Of a DNA stretch of 64,000 nucleotides, positions 1 through 11,700 are shown in pieces. A model generated the notes under the pieces. That model made no database searches. It saw only the letters and a list, made by a program, of their open reading frames with translations, and was not told the origin of the DNA. The position numbers and the translations under genes were made by a program. Source of the stretch: Perognathus longimembris pacificus. Its lineage: Eukaryota > Chordata > Mammalia > Rodentia > Heteromyidae. Within the stretch, counting starts at the first letter, position 1; each line of letters begins with the position of its first letter. The stretch lies in contig NC_063168.1 in the NCBI RefSeq assembly GCF_023159225.1, forward strand, positions 57,515,398-57,579,397. Reading direction: 5' to 3'.

Positions 1-1115
1 CCCAGAATAACCAGTTCACTACTGAAGGACCACAAACTTGGACAAATGACACTATCCAAACTCAAGACTTTCCTGTAAAACTACAGTGATCAAGACGTCG
101 TGGCATTTGTGAAAGAGAAAAAAATCAGTGACGTAGAATAGAGCATTATCATAAATAGGCATTCATTAATACAGTTATCTTACCTGTGACAAAGAAGCAA
201 AGACAGTACAATGGGGAAAGAGAGTCTTTTTATAAAATACTGCTGGAACAACCAGGCATTCACATGCAAAATAATGAATCTAGACACGAGCTCTCACCCT
301 TTATCAGAAATTCCCCCACACCATAAATATAAATGTAAAGCACCAAATAATCAAAGTACTTGAAGATGGCATAGAACAAATCTAGATGACTTTGAGGTTG
401 GCAAGGAATGTTTAGCTATAGCACCATAGGCATGATCCCATGAAAGAAAAGTTTTGATAAGCTAGGTTCTATTATAAAAAAATCTCCGCAAAAACAAATA
501 TCAACTGAATGAAACAATCAAGTCATAGACTGGGAGAAAACATTTGCAAAGGACACATCTCTGCAAGGACTCTCAAAATATACAAAGAAATTGTATAACT
601 CAACAACAACAAGAAGATGAATGACAACTACAAATGAGAAAAAGACATGAACAGACCCCTCATCGTGAAGATAAGTGGATGAAAAGCTAGCATTGAGACT
701 CAAACCTCATATGCCATCAGGGAATTCCAAGTTAAAATTACTACATGCCTGTTAGAATCTCCAGTTCCAAAACACTAACCCCACCAGTGTTGGGGAAGGA
801 ATGGAGAAATAGGATCTGCCATCTACTTCTGGTGGCAAAGCAGAATGAATAGGCACTTTGGAAAATAGTTTGGCAGTTTCTTACTATATGATTCATCAGC
901 AGTTTTCTTCCATGATGTTTACCAAAGGTGCTGAAAACTTACATCTCCACAAAAACCTGAACAGAAATGTTTGTGGCAGCTTTATTCATAATTGTCAAAA
1001 CCTAGAAACAATTGAGATGTCCTTTAAGTTATGTAGGTGACTTGAATGAACAAAAAAAGCTATGGGAATTCAGAAAACATAATAGTATTGAGCTCTGAAA
1101 AGAAATAAGTGATCA
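1..1115 (+). mobile_element. Old LINE-1 fragment (ORF2 3' part)
   Basis: The stretch resembles the C-terminal part of LINE-1 ORF2 on the + strand. It has the AAAACTACAGTGATCAAGAC block near 80, AGACTGGGAGAAAACATTTG near 530, and a GGCAGCTTTATTCATAATTG block near 980. It is heavily mutated, with stops in every frame, and continues beyond the window start. Confidence 0.7.
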
Positions 1116-1119
1116 AGAA

Positions 1120-1437
1120 TCTAGAGGCAGTGGTGTATGCCTGTAAACCCAGCTACACAGAAAGAGGAGATAGGAGGATCACACAGAGGCTATCTCTGAC
1201 AAAAGTTAGTGAGATCTTGTCTCAAAACTAAGTAAGGACTGGTGGTTAATGCCCTTAATCCAGCTACTCAGGAGGCAAAGTTAGGAAGGACTTGGTCTGA
1301 GGGTAGATCCACGCAAAAGTATGTGAACTATTTGGAAAAGAAAACCCCAACTAAATCAAAATTGGCTGGAGGGATGGCTCAAGTGATGAGTATAATATTG
1401 GTATAAGTTTGAGACTCTGTTTAAACCCTAGTATAGC
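1120..1437 (+). mobile_element. Degenerate composite SINE (B1-like plus tRNA-like)
   Basis: Two B1-like stretches (GTATGCCTGTAAACCCAGC near 1135 and CCAGCTACTCAGGAGGC near 1260) are followed by a tRNA-like part (GGATGGCTCAAGTGATGAG near 1373). It is diverged and may be more than one insertion. Confidence 0.55.
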
Positions 1438-1442
1438 TAAAA

Positions 1443-1590
1443 AGGGGAGAGAGAGAGGGGGAGAGAGATAAAGAGAGAGAGAGGAAGAAGAAGGAGAAGA
1501 AGAAGAAGAAGAGGAGGAGCAGGAGGAGGAGGAGGAGGAGGAGGAGGATAGAGGAGGAGGAGGAGGAGGAGGAGGAAGAAAGAAGGAATA
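1443..1590 (+). repeat. Purine-rich (GA)/(GAA)/(GGA) tract
   Basis: This is nearly pure purine sequence moving from GAGA to GAAGAA to GGAGGA units. It follows the composite SINE directly and probably grew from its A-rich tail. Ser/Pro-rich open frames on the opposite strand are artefacts. Confidence 0.85.
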
Positions 1591-2504
1591 AGGGAAAGAA
1601 GAAACTATCAAGCTATGCTAAGTAGATGGAACCAATCTGAGAAGTTTATATATTGTACGGTAAGATAGATGTACATTTGTCAAATCTCATAGAGCATACA
1701 GCTCTGATGTAAACTCTGACTTTGAGTGATAATGATGTATCACTGATGATATAGGTTCATCTATCATAATAAATAGACCACTCTCCTGCAGATGTTGTTA
1801 GTGGGTGGTAGGGGTGGGGGTGGGCAGGGAGTTATAGGACAATTCTTTGTGTCCTAATTTGGCTTTGAACCTAAAATCATGCTGAAAAATAAACGTAGTT
1901 TGTTTTTAAAAATAGGTACAAGCCTAGAAGTCTTTGCTGACTTCATAAAGAGAAACTATCAGGAGGCTGGGGTCAGGAAATGTCCTCATCCTTATCCAGC
2001 CTAGTAGACCTTGAGGGTGGTGTTATGTTATTATAGACCACAATAATTTATATCATAAGCACACTGACAAGATAACAAGGACAAAGATCTGGGTGGTAGT
2101 GTGCTGACACATTAGCTAAAGGTACTTGTGTGAAATATGTCCTTGACATGTTATGCAAGTTCCTCTTTCTGTAGGCCTGAGAGAATTCTCTTGCATCACT
2201 CTTCCAAGAAGAAAGATGAAAAGAGACATTCAGGAACCTCTCTTCTTTTCTGAATTTGGAGGGGAGAAGTATTGTGCTGTGAAAGAGTGGGAACAGGAGG
2301 GGAATTCTGGAACAGACAGGATAGGTCTGGTACCCAGTGGCTGGCCTGCAATTCAGGAGGGCTCAGCACACAGAGCCAAAGGGGAAAGAGGCCGAGGTCA
2401 GGAAAGATGCTTTTCTTTTATGCTTACCCATGCTTGTAAGTTCGTAAAGGACAAACCTTTTAGCCTCCAAGGTCTTCTGAGAGCTATTTTTAAAAAGCTA
2501 GGGG

Positions 2505-2692
2505 AAGCCAGGTGCTGGTGGCTCATGCCTCTAATCCTAGCTACTCAGGAGGCTGAGATTTTAGGATTGTGGTTTGAAGCCAGCCTGGGCAGGATAGGCT
2601 GTGAAACTCTTATCCCCAGTTAATCTCAGAAAAAGCTGGAAGTGGCATTGTGGCTCAAGTGATAGGGCAGAGTTCAAGGCTGGGGTTTGGAT
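2505..2692 (+). mobile_element. Type B SINE (B1-like 5' half, tRNA-like 3' half)
   Basis: It starts CCAGGTGCTGGTGGCTCATG, continues with CTAGCTACTCAGGAGGCTG, and then GAAGTGGCATTGTGGCTCAA. The 3' half is shortened compared with the copy at 43276. Confidence 0.8.
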
Positions 2693-3660
2693 TCGCAGGG
2701 GTGTGGAGGGGGGTGGGTGGTGTTGTAAATATAGAGGAGTGTGTGATGCATCCTTGGAAATTGCCAGGCTGGTTGAAAATGTCTCATGTGGGGACAGACA
2801 GCTGGCAGCCTCTTCCTTTAGGAACTGGCTACCCTAAAAAATGCCTGTGAATTTCCACCACTCCTGTGTCTCACATTTTTTTAGAGCATCTGCTGCAACC
2901 CCTGCTTTTCTGGGGCCTGTCCACCAGCTGAGCACACCCCTTCCCCATGCTGCAAGGCCTCAGTTCTGGGAGGCAGTCATTTTGGGCTTTGATTGTGCTT
3001 GCTCATCGGCATCCTGAGAGAGATCCCCTGAGCAGGTCCTTCCCCTAGGTGATGGGGGGATCTAACTTTCCTCCACAGATTATAGGCTCACAGTAAGGAG
3101 TGGAGATGGTTTAGCTTTCTGGAAAGAAGTATGTACTAAGCAGTTTGAGGCCATTGGCCAAAGTGTCTGGACATATTTTGGGAACCAGCACTGCCCTTGG
3201 ATAACCTTAGCAGCATCCCACAGACAACCCCGGCTGGGAGACACCTGTCAAGCCCCACAGAGCTCGACTGAGCTAGCACTAGACATCAGAGTCACCGGAG
3301 AACCAATGAGAATTCCTCTTCTAGGGGCTGCCTGAGGAGGCGGCACCAGAGAATGAAAACAAGCATAAAAATACATTTTAATAAAGCAGGAAGCTGCCTT
3401 CGTGGAGAGTTTCTTGAAAATATATTTCCCAGTTGTCCTTATATGTTTATCACTGAGCTCTTTGATCTTCCTTAGCTAAGCAATAGAAAACACACCAGAG
3501 GCCTCCGCTCTTCAGAGATGGGGCAGAGGCATTATTCCTGCCTGTGGATGCTGGGGTAGGTGTCGGAGCTGGGGTTCACTAGCTCTTCATAACTAGGACT
3601 TCTGAGCTTCTGTGAAGACTCTGACGTGTCCTCTTGCAAAGATGTTTCTCCTCTTTCTAG

Positions 3661-3729
3661 GATGGTGGCTGCTGTGGAGGAAGTGGAAACAATCCAAATT
3701 GCTGCATGAACCAGAAGAAAGACCCCATG
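3661..3729 (+). CDS. XDH: XDH window exon 1 (probably exon 7 of 36), residues 165-187
   Basis: The exon begins after a CTTTCTAG acceptor and ends before GTGAGA; both ends are in phase 0. It encodes the Gly/Cys/Asn-rich stretch [15 protein letters not shown] that follows the second 2Fe-2S domain and opens the linker to the FAD domain. The 36-exon count of the human gene implies that six exons lie upstream of the window. Confidence 0.93.
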
Positions 3730-5675
3730 GTGAGAGAGTCTTGCTGCCCTGGGCGGGCTGGGGTGTCTCAGAAACTGAGGAGCCACTCCCCACTCCCCAG
3801 GCCCCTGGGGAGTAGCAGGAGGCTAGAACCATGATGAGAGGTGGTGAAGGTCAGATGTTGAGGGCGCTGAGGTACTCATTGGCCTCGGGTCCTCGGGTAG
3901 GACCTTTCTCTTCCTGCCTCCCAGGAGCTGCCTGCGCTCCACCAGCCTTCCAGGGTTAGAGTTCACGTGGTAAAGGGCAGGATTAACCCTCCAGAGAGGA
4001 GGAGATACTGTGCTACTTCCCTGTTCTCTTTCCCTGCAGGGCACTCTCACAACATCTTTGTTTAAACCAGAGGACTTCACACCCCTGGATCCCACCCAGG
4101 AACCCATCTTTCCCCCAGAGCTGCTGGTAGGTGACGCTTGGAGAAGCCCAACTGTGTCTTTGTGCTGTGAGCCTCTAAGATGTGCCTGATTTTTCATACC
4201 CACAGCAAACGTTTAACCTTCTTATCTTTTAGGCCTTAGCCTAAATACTTCTTCCCTTTAGCTCACACCTCTGTAGTATCCTAGACCTCTTCCTACTGTA
4301 TCTTCCTACTGAGATTTCTAATTGATGTCTTGTCTATGTTCCTATGTTCCTAGACTCTAAGCCCTACAAGGAAAGGGACTAAGTCTTCCTAGAGATATTA
4401 TTTGCTTAATATCAATAGCATGCACTCTGTAACCACATGTTGACCTCCTGGCTTTATTTAATGTGTACCCCACCAACCTACCTATTTTCCTCCCAATAAG
4501 CAGTCTATTTATTTAAAACAAACAAACAAGTAAGCAAACAAAGGTACCATCAAGACATGGTCCCTGGCTTGCAACTCTGTCTTAAGGACTTCTTGTCACA
4601 ACAACTTCCTTACCTTCACTATGATATATATGACAAGGGAAAGAATCAAACCACTCAGAGTTTGTCTGGTGTACAATTCATGAGGATGTAGTTCCATGAA
4701 GACAGCCTTACATGTTCAGTAGGCCAGAGAGCACAGACTGCAGCGGGCCCCGGGCATATCCTTCTCTGGATGTGGAAACCTTGAAGACACCGTTAGTTTT
4801 CTTTGAGGGATTTCTCCAGCCAGTGTCACCTCAGGTGTACTAGAGTTAGCTCTCCTTTGCCATTGCACCCATCCCCTAGGCCGCTGGCCCTTCCCACACT
4901 ACAGGGTAGCTCCTGGAGACATTGCAGGGCCCTGAAAGGAACCTTTCAGCCCAGTCAGTTTGGGTCTTCTCATGGTCTCTTCAGCAGGTTCCATAATCTC
5001 TTCCACTGTCAGGTTGCTCCTTCACCTGTAAAAGTGAGGCTCCACTCTGTGTGCCTCCTCCCCCTCCCCCCAGGTATTCTGAAGACCAAGTAGGATGATG
5101 TGGACTCAGTTGAGTTCCTTAGTATTTGTAGTTCTCACTTTTCTCCAACTTGTAAGGATTTTCCTTCTGATTTGGCATTAGATGAGTCAGTAGAGGCACT
5201 TGTCCTGTTGCAGACCTCACACAATTTACTAGGGGAATTAATGGTGGGTAGGAAGAAACAGATGGCGCAGTAAGCAAACTTTGTTTCCCAGAGGCTGAAA
5301 GACACTCTCCGGAAGCAGCTGCGTTTTGAGGGGGAGCGTGTCACCTGGATCCAGGCTTCAACCCTGGGAGAGCTGCTGGACCTCAAAGCTCAGCATCCGG
5401 ATGCCAAGCTGGTGGTGGGGAACACGGAGATAGGTGAGGCCTGCCTCTGATTGCGAAGACATTCATTGCTGATCCCGCATGACTTGTGGGGGAAACTCAG
5501 ACCTCTAACTCCAGGGTTCTCATTTCTCTAAGGCATTGAGATGAAGTTTAAGAATGCACTGTTTCCTCTGATTGTCTGTCCAGCCTGGATCCCTGAGCTG
5601 AATTTAGTGGAGCATGGCCCTGAGGGTAAGGGGTTCACCTGAGACCACAGTGGGCCATGATGCTGGGGCAGGTCC

Positions 5676-5732
<57 letters not shown>

Positions 5733-8700
5733 AGTGTGTGTGTAGAGGGGTGCTAGGTAGCTTCTCCTATGGCTCTGGCTGCCTCCTACTTCCCTTAGAG
5801 CCAGCCTGACATGGGGGTGGGTGGGGCAATTAAGGGATGGTCCTCATTGTTTTCCCTCTACCAGGCATGTGTGGTGGGGTGCTAGCAGGTGAAAGGCTGT
5901 TCTCCATAGTTGTCTTCCCACTTGACAATGTATTAGAATTGCTCACAGGGGCCGAGCTGTAGAGATGAGAGGTGTGTAGTGTTGCCTGGGTGTTTTTAAT
6001 AAAATGGGAAGATTTTGCCACCAGAGATTCTGGGTTTTGAGTGGAGAATCACTAGTTTAAAGCACCAAGTATTGGTTCTAGTGTCCAGAGACATGGGCTC
6101 CAGGCCTTGTTTATTAAGTATGTGGCATTAGTTAGGTCACTTCACCTCTCTGGGCACTGATTTCCTGTAAGGGTATAAGCCCAGTCTTGCTTGGCCCTCA
6201 CCAGAGCTGCGTAAGAGGGGTGGTTGCTACTTCAAGGATGTGTTTCTAGGTATTACCTTTGGAGCCGCTTGCCCCCTGAGCTCTATGGAAAAGGTCCTGC
6301 TTGATGCAGTTGCTCAGCTTCCGACTTACAAAACTGAGGTGTTTAGAGGGGTCCTGGAGCAGCTGCGCTGGTTTGCTGGCAAGCAGGTCAAGTCTGTGGC
6401 GGTAAGTTGCTGGTCAGTGGCAGGCAAGGCCCACAGGACAGGTGGGGACCATCTGTAAGAAGGCAGGAGCTGTCAGCTATAGGCTCTCATTTGCTTTAGT
6501 CTAGTAGGTCCCGAGGTGCTTGTTAAAAGGCAGCTCCTGAGCCCCACCCACAGCAATTCTGACCTAGTGTGTTCTGGGGTGGTAGCCAGAGATCAGGTTT
6601 TTAACAAGAAGAAGATTTGGGTGCTTCTGATGAAGTGGGGGTGGTGTCTACAGGACACCCTAAGAAGTACCATCTATACCCTTGGTCGAGGCTACCAGCA
6701 GGTAAATGAGAACTGCATTAGAAAGAAGCCAAAACTGAATCAGGCAGGATCCTTTCAGGGTTTGGGGGTGGTGGTGGGGGAACAAGGGGCAGAATTCCCC
6801 CTCCCACTCCCTGAGAGGAGGGAGGAATTTCACCTATTAGCTGCTCAGTGGGCCTTTGAGTAAGCCCGAAATTCCTAGTTTGCAAATAGTCATGTTCACA
6901 TACTCTAGTCCATTTGGGGTTGACAACAGTTGATGGTATTGGGAGGAAAGCTATCCCTTTTGCTCCATTAAAAATTATTTTTAAAATTAAAGCAGAGTGG
7001 AGCAAAACAAACCAGCTCCCCTGTGACACCCCCGCCCCCCTGCACCTGCTGAGTCTGGTTATAGGCCAGGAAACAGAAGCTAAGTACTCTCCACTCATTC
7101 TCCCAGTTCTGCTCAATACACTTCCAGGAAGGATTTTGTTGGCCTTTCACACTGCTTGTCTTCCTTGTTTCCAGTACAGAGAACTCGCTGTCTGATTCTT
7201 CTTCTATTTTTTTTTTTGTTATTTGGTTTGTTGTTTCCGCCCCCCCCCCAAGTTACCAGGAAGTTCAGATCCAAATTGAACAAACTATTCACCCTTCAGT
7301 CTTCCCACTCCTTTTCCTTGATTTTTATCTTCCATTTCATTTTACTGCACACAGCTTCTGTAATAAATCACCTCAGTCTTTCTGGAAAAAGGGTAGGTGA
7401 GGGCAATGTGAAAGAGATTGCTTCAGTTTACTGACTTGTCCATTTCAGTAAGTGTCCTGACTTGTCCATTTCGGAGCTGGGACTCTGTCTTGAGTGTCCT
7501 GATTTCAACTTCACACATTTCCCCCAAAGACCCAGATTCTCACTGTGCTGCTGTGTGTCTCTCTGGCAGGGGCAGGGGTGCAGGTCCTCAGGCACCCCCT
7601 GAAGCAGATGGTGCCCCTTGCCTGAGTCCTGGGCAGGCTCTAACTCCCTCTGCTTGTCCTAGTCCATCGGAGGGAACATCATTACCGCCAGCCCCATCTC
7701 AGATCTCAACCCCGTGTTCATGGCCAGTGGAGCCAAACTGACCCTTGTGTCCAGAGGTGAGTGACCCGAAGCAGAGACCTAGAAAGATGAGCTGGGGGAG
7801 AAAAGTCTCACTAGACAGGTCATTTGCCAGAGAAACAGAGTCCAAAATTGAGTGAGTCAGATGTGAATTCATGGAAGCTGCTAGGTGGGATACTTGAACT
7901 CCCCTCTCATCTCCCCTCTGTTCTGTTCCCTCTCCCCTTTCCCTTCTCCCCTCCCCTCAAATACTTCCCAAATGCAGTTGTCAGAAAAGTCTTATCTTTG
8001 ATTCCAAACCAGCACCCAGCTGATTTACTATGTTTAAAAAAAAAATCACTATACTTCCTTCTCCTTTCCTCTTTTCATCTACTTTCACCTCCCCTCCCTG
8101 CTCCTTTTGTCATTTCCTTCCCACTTTACTCCTTTCCTCTTCCCTCTGTCTCCTTGGTGGTATTAGGGTCCAAGCTCATGACAGGCTAACACTCTACCAC
8201 TTCAGCCACACTCCCAGTCCTTTGCACTTGTTATCTTGTTTTTTTTTTTTTTTTTAAGTAGGGTCTTAGTTTCTCCCTAGGCTGCATAAGTTGTTATCCT
8301 CCTACTTACAACCTCCCACACAGCTGAGATGACAGACACATGTCACCATGTCCTGCTTTCTATTGGCTGAAATGGGGAATTTCACACACTTCTTGCCTAG
8401 ACTGGCCTCAAGCCACGATCCTTCTGATCTCAGTCAGGTAGCTTTGAAGTAGAATTACAGGTGTGAGTCACTGCACCTGATTCTAAGCCTTAGATGATTC
8501 AAAGCAGGACTAGTGCCTTGATGCCTCACCTGGGAGTAGATTAGAGCCAGAATGCACCTGCTTAACACAGCGATTGTTGGCTTATAAGGGATCTGGGACC
8601 ATTTGTTAAATAATGTCCTTAACTAAAAAAATTAAATTATATAAACACACGATTACATAAATCACTTTTAAGACAAAGGTAACACATATTCCAAATTCAT

Positions 8701-11700
8701 TTCCTCTTAACTATTTTACTACATGTGACTATGATCCATGATCTTGAATTTATTCCTACCATTTGTTTCTGCCTAGTGGCAGTACTCTTTGATGCTGTGC
8801 CCCTGTGCCTCACTGCCTGGTTGCAGGGCTCCCAAAACCATTTCTGGGTCTATTAATTTGCAAGGAGGATTTGACATGTGGTAGTTCTCATGGCTGTGAA
8901 CATCAGATCCTTCTCCCTGGGGGCCCACACAGGCTGAATTCTTCCAGCATGCATTGTCACAATGTATATGAAGCCTCCTCTACCTGGACCCAGTGCCCAG
9001 GGCTTCTTGGGGGCTGGCTCTAGTGGACATGCCCACCCCCAGAAGGACAGCAGGTATTCACAGCAACAGTCTATGCACAGTGGGCCATTCTTCTTACTCT
9101 ATGATGGGAACTTTCTGAAATCCATGTTCCTAGATACCATCCAATGGATCATCCTTGTGAGTTGTCCTCAGGGGGCAATAGTCAGGGCTGTCCTTGTCCC
9201 AACTGCACATTCAGTGATGTCACATTGGCTGCTTAAAATTGACTACAGGGAGTAGGTATATCTCCCGGATGGCCCATTTCACCTCAAAGAGCCGGGTGTC
9301 AGACATTCACCAATACACCACTCTTTATGGACCTCAGATGGAGGATTTAGCTCTAATTTGTTAGCTGCTCCATTTGTCTGTCTGTGGAGAACCAGTCCTA
9401 CTGGTGGGATGACCTTGCTTCTGATGTGGCCCCTCCCTTATGCGGCCTTCTTCATCCTGTCTCCCTACAGGCACAAAGAGAACTGTTCGGATGGACCACA
9501 CCTTCTTTCCTGGCTACAGAAGGACCTTGCTCAGTCCGGAGGAGATACTTCTGTCCATAGAGATCCCCTATAGCAGGGAGGTGAGGCAGCAGGAGCCGGT
9601 CCAGGCTTTGCTAGCTAGTAGCTAAGGGCACACCCCCAAGAACACATCCAGCTGTTTCAGGGTCAAGAATTCTGTTCTTTTCCTCGGTGAAGAGTATAGG
9701 TCCTGCCTCATTGCCTTTGAGTTGGACTCACATGCTGACCCTGACCTTGATGGGATGTTGCTTCACTGGCCTTGCTCTGGGCTGGCAATGTCAGATTTCT
9801 ATTTCATGGGCAGCTATTCTGGTCTCATTGGGGACATCTGGGCACCTCTGTCTGCCTGGCTCTTATTCCTTAGGAGCTGGACTGGCTTGACCTGATGGGG
9901 TTCTTTCTGTCCTCAGCAGCCACTGCTCAGGACAGGTCCACCATGAGCCTTTTAGAAAAGTGCTCTGGAAGAGGCTGACAGCAGCTGCTTCCTCGGGGGG
10001 GGGGGGGGGCAAGGGGCCGACTCCACTGTGCTTCGCTTCTGGGAGTGTGAGGTGCCTGTGCCCTTGGTGATTTTGACCCTCCGTCCTGAGAATGTTAATT
10101 CAATTACAGCAATTAAGTCCCTGAGGTGGCTTCTTAATGGTTTCTGAACTTGTCTTTGTAGATGGTTTTAAGCAGCGATTCCCAGGGTTTTGAATTTCAC
10201 AGATCACTGATTTCTTTTAAATTACAAATAGGGAAGTGTGGGAGGAAACAAGTTTAGTACACTCAGTTTTACTTTTTCTAGGGATGGGTATTAACAAAGC
10301 CATCATGTCATAAAAGAAAGGCGATTTTAGGGCCCCTACTTGCAAAGCTTTCTCAAGAAAGGATGTTATCACCCGGGTACTGTCAGCTGGTGGCACCAGT
10401 GGAAATGTCATGAGGATGGGTTTGGCCTTGAGAGTGAGCATTTGGAACCTGTGCCCCAGAGCCAAGTTCAAGTGCTGGCCTCAGTGTCCTGGGGCCATGA
10501 TGTCACCAGGAACCTTAGCTAGCTTAGTCAGCAGGGGAAGGCTTCCTGTCTCTGTCAGAGCAAGAGACTGTGGTAACCCTCACAATGTCCAGGCCCAGCG
10601 TGAGTACAGAACTCAGGAACAACCTGGCCCAGAAGGGCAGTCAGTGGTTGACCCTGGCATGTGATTCCCGCTGTCCTCTCCCCAGAGACAGGCTCAGGCT
10701 CAGGCCCAGGGGAGACATAGGCCCAAAGCACAAGCATGGTTGTCATCCCACAGTGGACTGACTCTCAGGAAGCAGGCTTTCTCAAAGTCACCGAGGGTCA
10801 AGTGGGAGGGACAAGCTGGAGGCCACCTGGGGAGGCTCAAGGGGGGAGGCTTCACCCTGTGCTCCATCTCCCTGTCACTGCTGGACAGGCCGCTCGGCCA
10901 AGGGAGGTCTCTCTGGGAGCTCTGGAAAGGCTGAGCGGGCTCTGATCCTGTGGGCCCCCTCCTGGAGGTATCCTTCCTTCTTCCTGATGCTTGCTCTGTG
11001 GAGACCAGCTGCCCCCCATTCAGCTTTCCTAGGAGAGAAATCCTGACCCTTTCTTCCTTCTGAAGATGCAAGCTGGGACCTCCCAAGTGCGTAGGCAGTT
11101 ATGTCTTGTCTTTCATTCCAAACTATCACCCAGCTGATTCACTATGTTTTTATCACCTTCCTTTCCTCATTTTTCCTCTCTTCATCTTCCTTCCCCTCCA
11201 CTCCTTGCTGCCTTTTCCCTTCCTCCCTCTCCCCTCCCATTTCCTCCTTCCCCTTCCTTCCCTCTCCACTCCTCCTCCTATTCCTTCATCTTATTTCATC
11301 TTTACTTCATCTCACTTTACCTTTCCTCCCCTTCTTCTCCTCTCCCCTCCCCTCCCTCCTTCATATTTCTTCACCTAATCTCATCTTCATTTTCACTCAT
11401 CTCACTTCCCCTTTCCTCCCCTCCCTTCTCTTTCCCCCACAGTCCTGTTATTTCAGGCTGTCTCTCCATTGACAGCATTTGTGAGACAAGGCGAGGAACA
11501 GCATCTCCCTGTTCTTTTCCAGGGTGAGTTTTTCTCTGCATTCAAGCAGGCCTCCCGGAGGGAAGATGACATTGCCAAGGTGACCAGTGGCATGAGAGTC
11601 CTCTTCAAGCCAGGGACCACAAAAGTGCAGGAGCTGTCCCTCTGCTATGGGGGGATGTCCAACAGAACCATCTCAGCCCTCAAGACCACGCCAAAGCAGG

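Noticed and set aside
1351..1611. Pro/Ser-rich open frame on the minus strand
   Set aside because: It is the translation of a GA/GGA microsatellite.
1..3660. Exon encoding the second 2Fe-2S domain (exon 6)
   Set aside because: I looked for the conserved C-R-C-T-G-Y region and did not find it, so the preceding exon must lie upstream of the window.
11101..11527. Long Pro/Ser/Phe-rich open frames before XDH window exon 8
   Set aside because: They span a pyrimidine tract and run into the XDH exon in other frames; no similarity or start context supports them.
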